Positions 9,002 through 18,162 of a stretch of 49,497 nucleotides of DNA are shown one piece after another. The stretch spans positions 1 through 49,497 of the forward strand of contig CACGPQ010000008.1 in NCBI GenBank assembly GCA_902574955.1, read 5' to 3'. The position numbers and the translations under genes are program-made. This DNA comes from an uncultured Synechococcaceae cyanobacterium. GTDB taxonomy: Bacteria > Cyanobacteriota > Cyanobacteriia > PCC-6307 > Cyanobiaceae. The notes beneath the pieces are model-generated. The model saw nothing but the letters and a program-made list of their open reading frames with translations. It made no database searches and was not told the DNA's origin. Position 1 is the stretch's first letter; every line of letters starts with the position of its first letter.

Positions 9002-9337
9002 TTAAGAGTTGTTTACTTCTAAGCTATTTAACAACTTTATAAATCCAAACAAAATAACAAAATCACTTAAAGTTAAGAAGGATTCTGCAAAACCATGCAG
9101 GAAGTCAACCTCAACAAGAGTTTTATCATAGTATTTTAGTGTGAAAATAGATACCAATATAGTTATGAATACGAATAAAACAGTTAAGGAAAATCCTGTT
9201 TTTACAAAATTATTAACAGATTTAATTTTATATAAGTAAAACAAAAATATTGTATATGGAATTATTGATACTGCGAACAATAATGTGTTATCAATTGAAC
9301 CTAATTTTTCTATAAATTTTAAAAATAAATCATTCAT
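9002..9337 (-). CDS. DUF3593 family membrane protein
   Basis: A 111-residue protein with three hydrophobic helices (roughly 17-36, 44-66 and 80-104). The opening DNTLLFAVSIIPYTIFLFYL and the later FLHGFAESFLTLSDFVILFGF match the DUF3593 family, found in cyanobacteria and plastids and of unknown function. Its start overlaps the end of the DUF2499 gene by 8 bp. The two families are often adjacent in cyanobacteria, so they probably act together in the thylakoid or plasma membrane. No catalytic motif is visible. Confidence 0.75.
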   Translation of the reverse strand: MNDLFLKFIEKLGSIDNTLLFAVSIIPYTIFLFYLYKIKSVNNFVKTGFSLTVLFVFITILVSIFTLKYYDKTLVEVDFLHGFAESFLTLSDFVILFGFIKLLNSLEVNNS

Positions 9338-9632
9338 AAGTCTCTTTCCCTCTAAAAATCTTTATTGCAGCTAAGGCTAATGTTGAATTTCCTATAAATG
9401 TAAATATTCCTTGAAGTGATACTAGACCGTATAGATTTTCTTGGTTGTCATAAATATGCCAGGTGATCGCACACATAGCACCTATTAAGTTTGGCACCAT
9501 AGCTAGGCTTAACCAATAAAATAAATTATATTTTTTATATGTAGAAATTTTGTTAATCACTAATATGGAAAAAATCCATTCTATTACTGATGAGATATGT
9601 ATTAACCAAGTTCCAAATGATAATTCGTGCAA
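9330..9632 (-). CDS. DUF2499 / Ycf49-like membrane protein
   Basis: A 100-residue membrane protein whose N terminus, HELSFGTWLIHISSVIEWIF, matches the DUF2499 family, which includes Ycf49 of some algal plastids. It has about three helices. The start is TTG at 9630-9632; only ATT separates it from the stop of the upstream peroxiredoxin gene, and both genes are in the same reading frame. The next gene (DUF3593) overlaps it by 8 bp, so these three genes form a tightly packed unit. Function is unknown; conservation in phototrophs suggests a membrane role linked to photosynthesis (inference). Confidence 0.75.
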   Translation of the reverse strand: MHELSFGTWLIHISSVIEWIFSILVINKISTYKKYNLFYWLSLAMVPNLIGAMCAITWHIYDNQENLYGLVSLQGIFTFIGNSTLALAAIKIFRGKETYE

Positions 9633-9635
9633 AAT

Positions 9636-10172
9636 TTATATTTTTTTCTTTAATATGTTGAGAACTTCTTTAGCATGATTTAGAGGTAAAACACTAATCC
9701 ATCTATATGAAATTTTCCCATCTGGAGAAATCAAAAAAGTATTTCTATCTGAGAATGGAGGAATCCAGGAACCATATTTATCACTAATAATTCCGTCAGG
9801 ATCAGATAATAAAGTGTAGTTTATGGATTTCTCGCTGCAGAAACTTTCATGAGAATCTTGATTATCAGCACTAATGCCAACAATTTCGGCATTATATTTT
9901 AAAAAATCTTTCTTTAATTCCGAAAAACCTTTAGCTTCAAGAGTGCACCCTGCTGTAAAGTCTTTTGGGTAAAAATACATAGCTAGCCACTTACCTTCAA
10001 AATCACTTAATTCCCAAGTTGTTTTTGTTTTTATGTTTTTATTAAAACCTTCTAACTGAAAGTTAGGGGCATAATCACCAACTTCAGGAGCAAAATCAAA
10101 AGAGAAGGCTGAATTACAATTAATTAGAATAATAAATGGTATTAATATACTTAAAACTAAATTTCTCATCAA
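9636..10172 (-). CDS. secreted peroxiredoxin, Bcp/PrxQ family
   Basis: Thiol peroxidase that reduces hydrogen peroxide and alkyl peroxides. Residues 1-24 form a Sec-type signal peptide (MMRN, then a hydrophobic core ending near NSAFS), so the mature enzyme should act in the periplasm or thylakoid lumen. The peroxidatic cysteine is C76 in DFTAGCTLEAKGF, in the usual YPKDFT context. The position five residues later, where most PrxQ proteins have the resolving cysteine, is K81. C112 (HESFC) is the only other cysteine in the mature part and may resolve the disulfide. It lies directly upstream of the DUF2499 gene and 2 bp downstream of rpmB. Confidence 0.9.
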   Translation of the reverse strand: MMRNLVLSILIPFIILINCNSAFSFDFAPEVGDYAPNFQLEGFNKNIKTKTTWELSDFEGKWLAMYFYPKDFTAGCTLEAKGFSELKKDFLKYNAEIVGISADNQDSHESFCSEKSINYTLLSDPDGIISDKYGSWIPPFSDRNTFLISPDGKISYRWISVLPLNHAKEVLNILKKKI

Positions 10173-10174
10173 AT

Positions 10175-10411
10175 TTAGAATTTATTTAAATCAACTCCAT
10201 TTGATTTAGCAAATTTATCTAAACCTACTTTTTGTATTGATTTTAGGGCTTTGGTACTTATTTTTATATTTACCCATTTTTTGCCCTCTTCCCACCATAG
10301 TCTCCTTTTTTGTATATTAACTTGCTGCAATTTTTTTGTACGAATATGTGAGTGACTCACTGCCATTCCGTTATTAGCTCTTGCACCAGTTAGTTCGCAA
10401 ACTCTTGACAT
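10175..10411 (-). CDS. rpmB: 50S ribosomal protein L28
   Basis: A 78-residue basic ribosomal protein, the normal length for L28. The start [20 protein letters not shown] is the classic L28 N terminus, followed by [17 protein letters not shown] and [14 protein letters not shown]. It assembles into the large subunit near the E site. It lies between htpG (39 bp upstream) and the peroxiredoxin gene (2 bp downstream) on the minus strand, so it may be co-transcribed with both. Confidence 0.97.
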   Translation of the reverse strand: MSRVCELTGARANNGMAVSHSHIRTKKLQQVNIQKRRLWWEEGKKWVNIKISTKALKSIQKVGLDKFAKSNGVDLNKF

Positions 10412-10450
10412 ATTGATTAAATTAAATCTTTAAAAATTTTAACACATGAC

Positions 10451-12355
10451 TCAATTTGTTGAATTAAGTAATTCTGAAATTAATTCGGCGTTATTATTTT
10501 GTAAATTAATTATCTGTTCTTGATCTAATCCGCCAACGGAAAGCTTAGCCATATCGTAAACATGATTAGCAATTTTAGATGCCAATGGATTCTCAATAGG
10601 ATCTTTTTTATCTATGATTATTTTGTTGCCTGTAATTTTATTAAGGCCAACAATAAGTGGATGTTCCTTGTTAATTAAGAGCACATGATATTCAGGTAAG
10701 CCAGGCATCTTTTGTTCCATGTAAGCACCCATATCATTTATTCTTCTCATTTGTTCTGGAAGTAGTATCATGGCTGGTGGAGCATCTTTACTTGAAAGTG
10801 ACTGCACTTTAACTGTTACTTTCTCATTGTTAAGGGCCTTAACTATCGTATCTCTAAGATTATCTGTATTCGATTTGCCATCCTTATCCACAATTTCTTT
10901 AGATTCTTGATCTTCTAGTTCATTTATTTCTGAATCTACTCTTTGGAATTGATAATCTTCATTTTTACTTTCCAACCATGGAAGAAATTGTGCGTCAATT
11001 AAGGGATCTGATTTAATAACTTCTTTATTGTCAGATAAACAGATATTTAATGCACTAGACTGTGCAATTAAATCTGAACAGTAAATAATTTTTTTAGAAT
11101 CAGTTAATTTATTTCGTTCTTTGTAATTTGATAGAGTTGTGAAATATTTATCATTTGATTTGATAAGAGATTTATTTTCTATATCTTCAGTAACGTCTTT
11201 CTCTGAATTTATAATTGTTTCGAAAATTATACTGTTATTAACCAAATCAGCAAATTTTTCATCTTCGATAGCACCAATTTTAATAAAGGCAGAGATAGAA
11301 TCCCAAATTTCTGCATAAAATTCTGGAGAATTTTTTATCAAATCCTTCAGTTTATTAGCGACCTTTTTTGAAATAAATGATGATATAGATCTTACTTTTC
11401 TATCTGTTTGTAATGCGCTTCTACTAACATTTAGAGGTATATCTGTAGAGTCAATTACTCCTCTAAGAGGTAAAAGGTATTTTGGTACTATCTCTTTAAT
11501 TGAGTCGCTTACGAATACTTGATTACAAAATAGTTTAATTTCTCCCTTTTCCCAATCAGCTCTACCAGATAACTTAGGGAAATACAATATGCCTTGTATG
11601 TCATATGGATAATCTGTATTTAGATGAATCCATAACAATGGGTCTCCTTGAAAAGGATAAAGGTATTTATACAACTCAATATAATCTTCATCTTTTAATT
11701 CACTAGGTTGTTTTCTCCAAAGAGGATTTTTCTTGTTAATTGTCTCACCTTCTAATAAAACATCTATTGGCATAAAATCACAATATTTTTTTATTAGTGA
11801 TTTAATCCTTTCGGGCTCAATAAACTCTTTTTCTTCATCAAGTAGGTGAAGTATTACATCTGTACCAATCGTCTCTCTTTCTGACTCCTCTAAAGTGAAA
11901 TTTGGCGATCCATCACAAGACCATTTGTAAGCTTTTGATTCTCCAATTGCTGATTTAGTTAATATATCAACTCTATCTGCCACCATGAAGCTTGAATAAA
12001 AACCAAGTCCAAAATGACCTATAAATTCATCATTATCTTTTTTGTATTTTGTTAGGAATTCTTCTGCGCTCGAGAAAGCTACTTGGTTTATGTACTTCTT
12101 AATTTCTTCATCATTCATTCCAATTCCATTATCAGAAATTGTTAAGGTATTTTTATCACGTTCAATAGATATTTTTACCTGAGCTTCTTCAGAATTTTCG
12201 CAGTCGCCTGCCATAGAGGCCATTCTTCGTTTACTTATTGCGTCAACACCGTTACTTACAAGTTCTCTTAAAAAGATTTCATGGTCAGAATATACGGCCT
12301 TCTTGATGATTGGGAAAATATTTTCGGTATTGATACGAATTTCACCTTTTTCCAT
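10451..12355 (-). CDS. htpG: chaperone HtpG (Hsp90)
   Basis: ATP-dependent Hsp90 chaperone. In cyanobacteria it supports heat, cold and oxidative stress tolerance and interacts with tetrapyrrole and phycobilisome proteins. At 634 residues it is full length: N-terminal GHKL ATPase domain with ELVSNGVDA (31-39), ISDNGIGM (73-80) and IGHFGLGFYSSFM; a middle domain with PLNVSRSALQ; and a C-terminal dimerisation domain. The ATG start gives the standard MEKGEIRINTENIF N terminus. A candidate promoter lies 24 bp upstream. It lies 118 bp downstream of hisZ on the same strand. Confidence 0.97.
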   Translation of the reverse strand: MEKGEIRINTENIFPIIKKAVYSDHEIFLRELVSNGVDAISKRRMASMAGDCENSEEAQVKISIERDKNTLTISDNGIGMNDEEIKKYINQVAFSSAEEFLTKYKKDNDEFIGHFGLGFYSSFMVADRVDILTKSAIGESKAYKWSCDGSPNFTLEESERETIGTDVILHLLDEEKEFIEPERIKSLIKKYCDFMPIDVLLEGETINKKNPLWRKQPSELKDEDYIELYKYLYPFQGDPLLWIHLNTDYPYDIQGILYFPKLSGRADWEKGEIKLFCNQVFVSDSIKEIVPKYLLPLRGVIDSTDIPLNVSRSALQTDRKVRSISSFISKKVANKLKDLIKNSPEFYAEIWDSISAFIKIGAIEDEKFADLVNNSIIFETIINSEKDVTEDIENKSLIKSNDKYFTTLSNYKERNKLTDSKKIIYCSDLIAQSSALNICLSDNKEVIKSDPLIDAQFLPWLESKNEDYQFQRVDSEINELEDQESKEIVDKDGKSNTDNLRDTIVKALNNEKVTVKVQSLSSKDAPPAMILLPEQMRRINDMGAYMEQKMPGLPEYHVLLINKEHPLIVGLNKITGNKIIIDKKDPIENPLASKIANHVYDMAKLSVGGLDQEQIINLQNNNAELISELLNSTN

Positions 12356-12378
12356 TTAAAAAAAATCAAACATATTAA

Positions 12379-12407
12379 ATCTTATTTCCTAAAAACTAGT
12401 TAATCAA
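12379..12407 (-). promoter_or_regulatory. candidate sigma70-type promoter for htpG
   Basis: Read on the minus strand, TTGATT (12402-12407) and TAAGAT (12379-12384) are separated by exactly 17 bp, 23 bp before the htpG ATG. Each box matches four of six consensus bases. No CIRCE-type inverted repeat is visible in the 118-bp gap between hisZ and htpG. A short GGAG-TATT-CTCC hairpin lies further upstream at 12417-12428. Confidence 0.35.
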
Positions 12408-12473
12408 GTTTAATTAGGAGTATTCTCCGAACAATATATGTATTTAAAAACTAAAATAAACTTCCAAAAGGTT

Positions 12474-13625
12474 TTATTTAACCCACAAAATCTCATTACA
12501 ATTGTTTTCTTTCATTATTTGATTGGCTATAGCCAAGTCATCACATGGATTTAAATGTAAGACAGCAATATTTCCTTTTTTTTGTTGTTCTTTTTGTTCA
12601 TTCATACCTTTTTCTAATAAATATGAATCTTTAAACATTAATAAAATCTTTTTTTTAGTTGTCTTTTCTTCCCTAATTAAGTTTCTTAAAATATCTATTG
12701 AAATTGTAAATCCAATCCCATTTAAGATTTTTTCATTAGGACTAAAGAATCTTACTAATTCATCATATCTTCCGCCTTTTGCTATCACGCTTTTATTTTT
12801 ACCATCATCACCTATAAGTTGAAAAACAATTCCTTCATATAAATTCAAGTGAGGCTGAAACGTGGGATCAAGTTGTAATTTAACTCCATATTTGCTTGAT
12901 ATTTTTGATAATGTTTCAAATAAAAAATTTAGGTCATCTAAAGTTTTACTAGTACCATATGTACTTTTCAATTTTTTTAATATTGCAATTGGCTCTCCTC
13001 GTGTAAATAAAAGATCTTTAAGAATATATTTATCATCTTCATCAATTCCTAATTTAGATAAATTATCTTGATCAAAATTAACCAGACTTTTCTTAATTTC
13101 TTCAAAATTATTATTCTTATATTTGTTTAGTATCAAGTCCATTATTTTTGTGGTGCTTACTAGTAGAAATAAATTACAACAATCCTTCAAATTAATATTA
13201 TCGATTGCATCAAACAAAATATTAATAACTTCAATTTCTGGGTATTTTGTATCATAACCAATTAATTCAATTCCACTCTGGAGTTTTTCTTGTAACTTAT
13301 ATGAATTTTTATTATTTTGTTTTTTATCAAAGACCATTCCATTGGTAAATAATCTTATAGGTCTTTTCTTATTTATTAATCTAGTAGATGACAATTTAAC
13401 AATAGATGTTGTCATTTCTGGCCTAAGACATAATGAACTATTACTTACTATTCCCACAAGCTGATTTTCTTCAATAACTCCTCGCCCTTTTATCGTCTCT
13501 AGAGTATTTATAAATGAAGGTGAAACCTCTTCATATCCCCATAGTTTATATATATTATTTAAATTATTGATGATATTAGAGTTATTTTTTACATCGACTA
13601 ATTTAATTTCCTTTATATCTGTCAT
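12474..13625 (-). CDS. hisZ: ATP phosphoribosyltransferase regulatory subunit
   Basis: HisZ is a catalytically dead relative of histidyl-tRNA synthetase. It pairs with the short form of HisG to carry out and feedback-regulate the first step of histidine biosynthesis. The 383-residue protein has the class II synthetase-like fold signals: RPEMTTSIVKL (motif-2-like), QSGIELIGYD, AKGGRYDELVRFF and GIGFTISIDIL. It lacks the anticodon-binding domain of HisS, ending instead in a short Rossmann-like tail. It is not in a his operon; it lies 18 bp downstream of the inositol monophosphatase gene. HisS is the alternative, but length and motif loss favour HisZ. Confidence 0.88.
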   Translation of the reverse strand: MTDIKEIKLVDVKNNSNIINNLNNIYKLWGYEEVSPSFINTLETIKGRGVIEENQLVGIVSNSSLCLRPEMTTSIVKLSSTRLINKKRPIRLFTNGMVFDKKQNNKNSYKLQEKLQSGIELIGYDTKYPEIEVINILFDAIDNINLKDCCNLFLLVSTTKIMDLILNKYKNNNFEEIKKSLVNFDQDNLSKLGIDEDDKYILKDLLFTRGEPIAILKKLKSTYGTSKTLDDLNFLFETLSKISSKYGVKLQLDPTFQPHLNLYEGIVFQLIGDDGKNKSVIAKGGRYDELVRFFSPNEKILNGIGFTISIDILRNLIREEKTTKKKILLMFKDSYLLEKGMNEQKEQQKKGNIAVLHLNPCDDLAIANQIMKENNCNEILWVK

Positions 13626-13643
13626 TTTAGTATTTAACGAATT

Positions 13644-14492
13644 TTAGGTATAGAGACTTTTTTTAAATGGAGAAACTTTATCTAATACATTTTTTAATTC
13701 ATTTTCAAGGCTGGGAGAACAAGCTAGAATTCTTCCAGAACTTAAATTAAATTTGCCTGATGGATAATCTGAAATAATTCCACCAGCCTCTTTTACAATG
13801 ATAGCACCGGCCGCAATGTCCCATACCTCTAATCCTCGTTCCCAATATCCATCAACCTTACCTGAAGCAACAAATGCTAGATCAACAGCTGCCGCACCTC
13901 CTCTTCTAACGCCTCTAGTCTTATGTGTTAAATAACAAAATTCAGCATAATTATTATCCTCTGTCTCAAATCTGTCATAAGAGAAACCAGTTACAAGCAG
14001 ACTATCAGAAAGATTAGAAGGATTCGATACTTTAAGTTTACTATCGTTGCAGAATGATCCTAAACCTAAACAGGCGGAATATAGTTCATTTAAATAAGGT
14101 ACTGATATAGCGCCTATTATTGGCTTATTTTTATACACAAGACCAATAGAAGTCCCAAAAAAAGGATATCCATGGGAATAATTTGTTGTACCGTCTAATG
14201 GGTCTATACACCACGTTAAATCGGTAGATTTGATTAATTTACCCGATTCCTCTGCATTTATAGATATGTTTGGTGTCTTTTCTAATAAATATTCTTTTAT
14301 TTTATTTTCAACTTCCAAATCTACATTGGTAACTAGATCACCCTTCCTACCCTTTGATGATATTTTCTGAATTTTATTGTAATTAACTTTTAAAATTTCA
14401 TTACCAATTTGAGCGGAATTCTTGGCTATTTCATATAAATTGGATAAGTTTACTTGATTTGCAAGTTCCTCTATTTCACTTAATTCAAACAA
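13644..14492 (-). CDS. inositol monophosphatase family protein
   Basis: A 282-residue Mg-dependent phosphatase of the IMPase/SuhB group. Metal ligands are visible in NAEESG (E81, E82), the signature DPLDGTTNYSHGYPF (D97, D100) and WDIAAGAIIVKEAGG near residue 224. Substrates in the family include inositol phosphates, histidinol phosphate, PAP and sugar bisphosphates. Its position immediately upstream of hisZ makes a histidinol-phosphatase role possible, but this is inference from context only. Start ATG at 14490-14492; the ferredoxin gene ends 5 bp upstream. Confidence 0.92.
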   Translation of the reverse strand: MFELSEIEELANQVNLSNLYEIAKNSAQIGNEILKVNYNKIQKISSKGRKGDLVTNVDLEVENKIKEYLLEKTPNISINAEESGKLIKSTDLTWCIDPLDGTTNYSHGYPFFGTSIGLVYKNKPIIGAISVPYLNELYSACLGLGSFCNDSKLKVSNPSNLSDSLLVTGFSYDRFETEDNNYAEFCYLTHKTRGVRRGGAAAVDLAFVASGKVDGYWERGLEVWDIAAGAIIVKEAGGIISDYPSGKFNLSSGRILACSPSLENELKNVLDKVSPFKKSLYT

Positions 14493-14497
14493 AATAG

Positions 14498-14872
14498 TTA
14501 ATCCTCCTCAAATTCCCAAGGTGGTGCAACTCTTGTATTTCCCCTGCCAAAATATTGTCCAAATTGTAAATCGTAAACTTCATCTTCATATGTAGTTTCT
14601 ACCTCAAGATCTGAAGTTGCTTTAGCTACACAAAGAAGTGCATAACCTTTGTCTTTTAATGCTGGAGATACACCCATGGCTTCAGGTTGATGCAAAGTAC
14701 CAGATTTAATTTTAACTGCACAACTTGTACAGCAACCATTTCTACATGAAAATGCAAGTTTGAAACCTTTCTTTTCAAATTCCTTAAGTATGTAATCATC
14801 ACTATTAACCTGCTCTTGGTAGACCTTTCCAGTTTCTTTATTTTTAATCGTGACTGTGAAAGTCTTTTTCAA
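14498..14872 (-). CDS. plant-type [2Fe-2S] ferredoxin with C-terminal extension
   Basis: A 124-residue ferredoxin. The four cluster cysteines are C43, C48, C51 (in SCRNGCCTSCAV) and C81 (LLCVA), with an additional C47. After the ferredoxin fold there is a tail of about 27 residues (VYDLQFGQYFGRGNTRVAPP...), longer than in photosynthetic PetF (about 97 residues). Tailed ferredoxins of the FdC type in cyanobacteria and plants have such extensions and altered redox properties; assignment to that group is inference. It is divergent from tRNA-Ser with 49 bp between. Confidence 0.88.
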   Translation of the reverse strand: MKKTFTVTIKNKETGKVYQEQVNSDDYILKEFEKKGFKLAFSCRNGCCTSCAVKIKSGTLHQPEAMGVSPALKDKGYALLCVAKATSDLEVETTYEDEVYDLQFGQYFGRGNTRVAPPWEFEED

Positions 14873-14921
14873 ATAACTTTCCTCTAAAATGGGATGATCA
14901 AGGGTTAAGATAGTTACCTTG

Positions 14922-15008
14922 GGAGAGGTGGCCGAGTGGTTGAAGGCGCAGCACTGGAAATGCTGTATAGGGGCAACTTTATCGAGGGTTCGAATCCCTC
15001 TCTCTCCG
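14922..15008 (+). tRNA. trnS-GGA: tRNA-Ser (GGA)
   Basis: 87-nt tRNA. The acceptor stem GGAGAGG (14922-14928) pairs with TCTCTCC (15001-15007), followed by discriminator G. The anticodon stem CAGCA/TGCTG encloses loop CTGGAAA with anticodon GGA at 14956-14958, reading UCU and UCC. The long variable arm between the anticodon and T arms is typical of serine tRNAs. The T arm GAGGG-TTCGAAT-CCCTC is perfect. CCA is not encoded (GTT follows). Confidence 0.98.
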
Positions 15009-15221
15009 TTTTATATTAGTTTATTTTGGTTAACTACATCAACACCTTTGTCATTAAAGAATCTTTTAAAATAGATAGTAATCTTTTTGATAAATTATAA
15101 ATAATCTTATTTATTTAAATTAAGTTGAAAATATTTGATTTTTACTATTATATGTAAATATCTAAGATAAAAATTAATTAAATTATTAGTAAATTTTGCT
15201 TTAATTTAGCAATCTAAAATC
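15009..15221. other. AT-rich intergenic region upstream of dnaK
   Basis: 213 bp between tRNA-Ser and dnaK with no credible reading frame. It should hold the dnaK-dnaJ promoter. TTGAAA at 15125-15130 with AT-rich -10-like stretches after it is possible but not convincing. No CIRCE element (TTAGCACTC-N9-GAGTGCTAA) is present. A small inverted repeat, TTGCT-7-AGCAA, lies just upstream of the dnaK ATG (about 15196-15212). Confidence 0.5.
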
Positions 15222-17219
15222 ATGGGGCAAATAGTTGGAATTGATTTAGGAACTACTAACTCTGTAGTCGGAGTTATAGAAGCTGGTCGTCCAATTGTTA
15301 TTGCAAATTCTGAGGGATCTAGAACTACACCTTCAATTGTTGGATTTACAAAAGAAAAGGAAATAGTAATAGGAGACCAAGCGAGAAGACAACTTGTTCT
15401 AAATCCAAAGAATACCTTTTATAACCTAAAAAGATTTATTGGTAGTGACTGGGATGAATTAGATGAGAATAGTATTTCTGTTCCTTATAACGTAAAGGCT
15501 AATAACAATGGAAGCGTTAGGGTTCTTAGTCCAAATACAGAAAGAGAGTATGCCCCAGAAGAATTAGTGAGCTCATTGATTAGAAAATTAATAAATGATG
15601 CTGAAACTTATCTTGGAGATACTGTTGATTCTGCGGTTATTACTGTCCCTGCTTACTTTAATGAATCTCAAAGGCAAGCTACAAAGGATTCTGCAATTTT
15701 AGCTGGTATTAAAGTAGATAGAATTTTAAATGAACCTACTGCTGCTGCTCTAGCTTATGGTTTTGAAAAAAGTTCTTCTAATAATGTTTTGGTTTTTGAT
15801 TTAGGAGGAGGAACATTTGATGTTTCATTATTAAAAATTTCTAATGGTGTATTTGATGTGAAAGCCACTTGTGGTGATACACAGCTTGGAGGAAATAATT
15901 TTGATTCAAAAATAGTTGATTGGCTAGCTGAAAAATTTATTGCTAAAAATGATATTGACCTAAGAAGGGATAGACAAGCTTTACAGAGATTAACTGAGGC
16001 CGCTGAAAAAGCTAAATGTGAATTGTCAGGATTACAAAAAACAAAAATATCTTTACCATTTATCACAACAAGTAAAGAAGGGCCATTACATATTGAAGAA
16101 ACCTTAGATAGACAAATATTTGAATCATTATCACAAGATTTACTAGATAGATTATTGGAACCTGTGCAAATAGCCTTAGATGATTCTGGGTGGAGCGCTG
16201 AAGATATTGATGAGGTAGTTCTTGTGGGAGGCAGCACAAGAATTCCAATGGTTCAACAATTAGTGAAGACCCTTGTTCCAAATGATCCTTGTCAATCAGT
16301 TAATCCTGACGAAGTTGTAGCAGTTGGAGCTGCGATACAATCTGGAATTATTAGTGGTGATTTACAAGATTTACTACTAAATGACGTTACTCCCTTATCT
16401 TTAGGCTTAGAAACTATTGGTGGTCTTATGAAAGTGCTCATCCCTCGTAATACGCCAATACCAGTAAGACAATCTGATGTTTTTAGTACGTCTGAAGCTA
16501 ATCAATCATCAGTCGTTGTTCAAGTACGGCAAGGAGAAAGGCCTTTAGCCTCTGAAAATAAATCACTTGGTAAATTTAGACTATCAGGAATACCTCCAGC
16601 TCCAAGGGGAATACCTCAAGTCCAGGTGGCATTTGATATAGATGCTAATGGTCTTTTAGAAGTAAGTGCAACTGATAGAACAACTGGAAGAAAGCAAACA
16701 GTTACAATTTCGGGAGGTTCAAACTTAAATGAGCAAGAAATAAATTCGTTAATTGAAGAAGCTAAAGCAAAAGCTAATGAAGATAGGAAGAGAAGAGCTG
16801 TAATTGATAGAAAAAATAGTGCTTTGACTCTTATTGCGCAAGCTGAGAGAAGACTTAGGGATGCTTCATTAGAATTTGGACCTTATGGGGCTGAAAGGCA
16901 ACAACGAGCTGTTGAATTAGCCATTCAAGATGTTGAAGAATATATAGATGATGATGATCCTCAAGAATTAGAAATTTCAGTAAGTGCCCTACAAGAAGCA
17001 TTATTCGGTTTAAACAGAAAATTTGCGTCAGAAAAGAAAACTGATAGTAATCCCTTACAAAGCATTAAAAATACATTTGGATCATTAAAGGATGAACTCT
17101 TCTCAGATGATTATTGGGATGATGATCCCTGGGATAATCAAATGAATAGAAATAATAGAAATTCGAGGTATGGTAATTCTAGGGACGATGATCCATGGGA
17201 CAATGACTACTTCCTCTAA
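15222..17219 (+). CDS. dnaK: DnaK-family chaperone (Hsp70) with acidic Trp-containing tail
   Basis: ATP-dependent Hsp70 chaperone of 665 residues. The nucleotide-binding domain begins [13 protein letters not shown] (5-17) and contains [19 protein letters not shown] and [14 protein letters not shown]. The substrate-binding domain has [11 protein letters not shown]. The C-terminal lid ends not in the EEVD/KDDVVDA-type tail of general DnaK but in a D/N/W-rich tail with DDDPWDN twice (633-639 and 655-661). Cyanobacteria carry several DnaK paralogues; the tail and the overlapping dnaJ mark this as a specialised copy, possibly DnaK3-like (inference). The last 17 bases overlap the dnaJ start. Confidence 0.95.
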   Translation: MGQIVGIDLGTTNSVVGVIEAGRPIVIANSEGSRTTPSIVGFTKEKEIVIGDQARRQLVLNPKNTFYNLKRFIGSDWDELDENSISVPYNVKANNNGSVRVLSPNTEREYAPEELVSSLIRKLINDAETYLGDTVDSAVITVPAYFNESQRQATKDSAILAGIKVDRILNEPTAAALAYGFEKSSSNNVLVFDLGGGTFDVSLLKISNGVFDVKATCGDTQLGGNNFDSKIVDWLAEKFIAKNDIDLRRDRQALQRLTEAAEKAKCELSGLQKTKISLPFITTSKEGPLHIEETLDRQIFESLSQDLLDRLLEPVQIALDDSGWSAEDIDEVVLVGGSTRIPMVQQLVKTLVPNDPCQSVNPDEVVAVGAAIQSGIISGDLQDLLLNDVTPLSLGLETIGGLMKVLIPRNTPIPVRQSDVFSTSEANQSSVVVQVRQGERPLASENKSLGKFRLSGIPPAPRGIPQVQVAFDIDANGLLEVSATDRTTGRKQTVTISGGSNLNEQEINSLIEEAKAKANEDRKRRAVIDRKNSALTLIAQAERRLRDASLEFGPYGAERQQRAVELAIQDVEEYIDDDDPQELEISVSALQEALFGLNRKFASEKKTDSNPLQSIKNTFGSLKDELFSDDYWDDDPWDNQMNRNNRNSRYGNSRDDDPWDNDYFL

Positions 17220-18129
17220 AAAAGACTATTTGTCGATTTTGGGTTTATCCTCTAATTTCGATGATAAAGAACTTAAAAAGGCCTTTCGAAGAGAAGCACG
17301 AAAATGGCATCCCGATTTAAATAAAAATGATATTAATGCGGAAGAAAGATTTAAATTAATTAACGAAGCATACGAATATCTACGTGATCCTAATGTAAGA
17401 AAAAATAATGGGGATGAAAATGTCCATGGTGATAACGAAATTAATAATTTCAAGACTGGGTTTCCTGATTTTGAAGATTATCTTGATTCATTATTTGGAT
17501 ATGAATACTCACCAAGGAATTCCGATGAGTATGAAAACGAACCATATGAGGATGAATCGACAAATACAAATAATGATGAATTTAATCATTATGAATACCC
17601 TACAACCTCTCCAGAAGAGCCGCCACCAGTTAAACTCCACCAAGATATTGAAACAGTTATAGAATTAACTCCTGACGAGGCTTTAAATGGAGCTTCAATT
17701 TTAATTGAGCTTGAAGATGAAACTGTAGTAGAAGTTGATACACCTCCATTCGCTGGAGATGGATGGCGATTAAGACTTGAAAATATTGCAAGAGGAGGGA
17801 AAGATCATTATCTACAGTTAAAAGTTCAAACGGAAAGTGGTCTAAGAATTGATGGTTTAAGAGTTCTATATAAATTAGAGTTATTTCCTCATGATGCACT
17901 TCTTGGTTGTGCAGTAGAGGTTCCTACCCTTGATGGAAATGTCACACTCCAAGTACCACCAAAATCATCTACGGGAAGAATGTTACGTTTGAAAGGGAGG
18001 GGTTTAACTTTCGAAGATAATGTAGGTGATCAGTATGTTGAAATTCTAGTAGTGATACCCGCTGATATTAATGATGAAGAAATTGCTTTATATACAAGAT
18101 TACAAGAATTATCACTTTCTGATTCTTAA
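17203..18129 (+). CDS. dnaJ: DnaJ-family co-chaperone (type II, no zinc finger)
   Basis: J-domain partner that stimulates the ATPase of the DnaK encoded just upstream. I take the ATG at 17203-17205, which puts the J domain ([10 protein letters not shown]..., HPD at residues 36-38) right at the N terminus and overlaps dnaK by 17 bp; an earlier in-frame ATG at 17170 would add eleven non-conserved residues. The protein is 308 residues: J domain (6-68), an acidic N/E/Y-rich linker (about 70-145) in place of the G/F-rich region, then a DnaJ C-terminal substrate-binding region (ALNGASILIEL; LRLKGRGL). The CxxCxGxG zinc repeats are absent, so it is closer to CbpA/DnaJ type II. Confidence 0.93.
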   Translation: MTTSSKKDYLSILGLSSNFDDKELKKAFRREARKWHPDLNKNDINAEERFKLINEAYEYLRDPNVRKNNGDENVHGDNEINNFKTGFPDFEDYLDSLFGYEYSPRNSDEYENEPYEDESTNTNNDEFNHYEYPTTSPEEPPPVKLHQDIETVIELTPDEALNGASILIELEDETVVEVDTPPFAGDGWRLRLENIARGGKDHYLQLKVQTESGLRIDGLRVLYKLELFPHDALLGCAVEVPTLDGNVTLQVPPKSSTGRMLRLKGRGLTFEDNVGDQYVEILVVIPADINDEEIALYTRLQELSLSDS

Positions 18130-18162
18130 TCAAATATTATATAAATAGAATAATCGATATTT

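Noticed and set aside
15755-16281. Long minus-strand frames inside dnaK
   Set aside because: They lie antisense to strongly conserved Hsp70 sequence and read as serine/cysteine-rich nonsense; shadows of codon bias.
17170-17202. Upstream ATG as the start of dnaJ
   Set aside because: It would add eleven residues with no J-domain similarity; the ATG at 17203 puts the J domain at the N terminus as usual.
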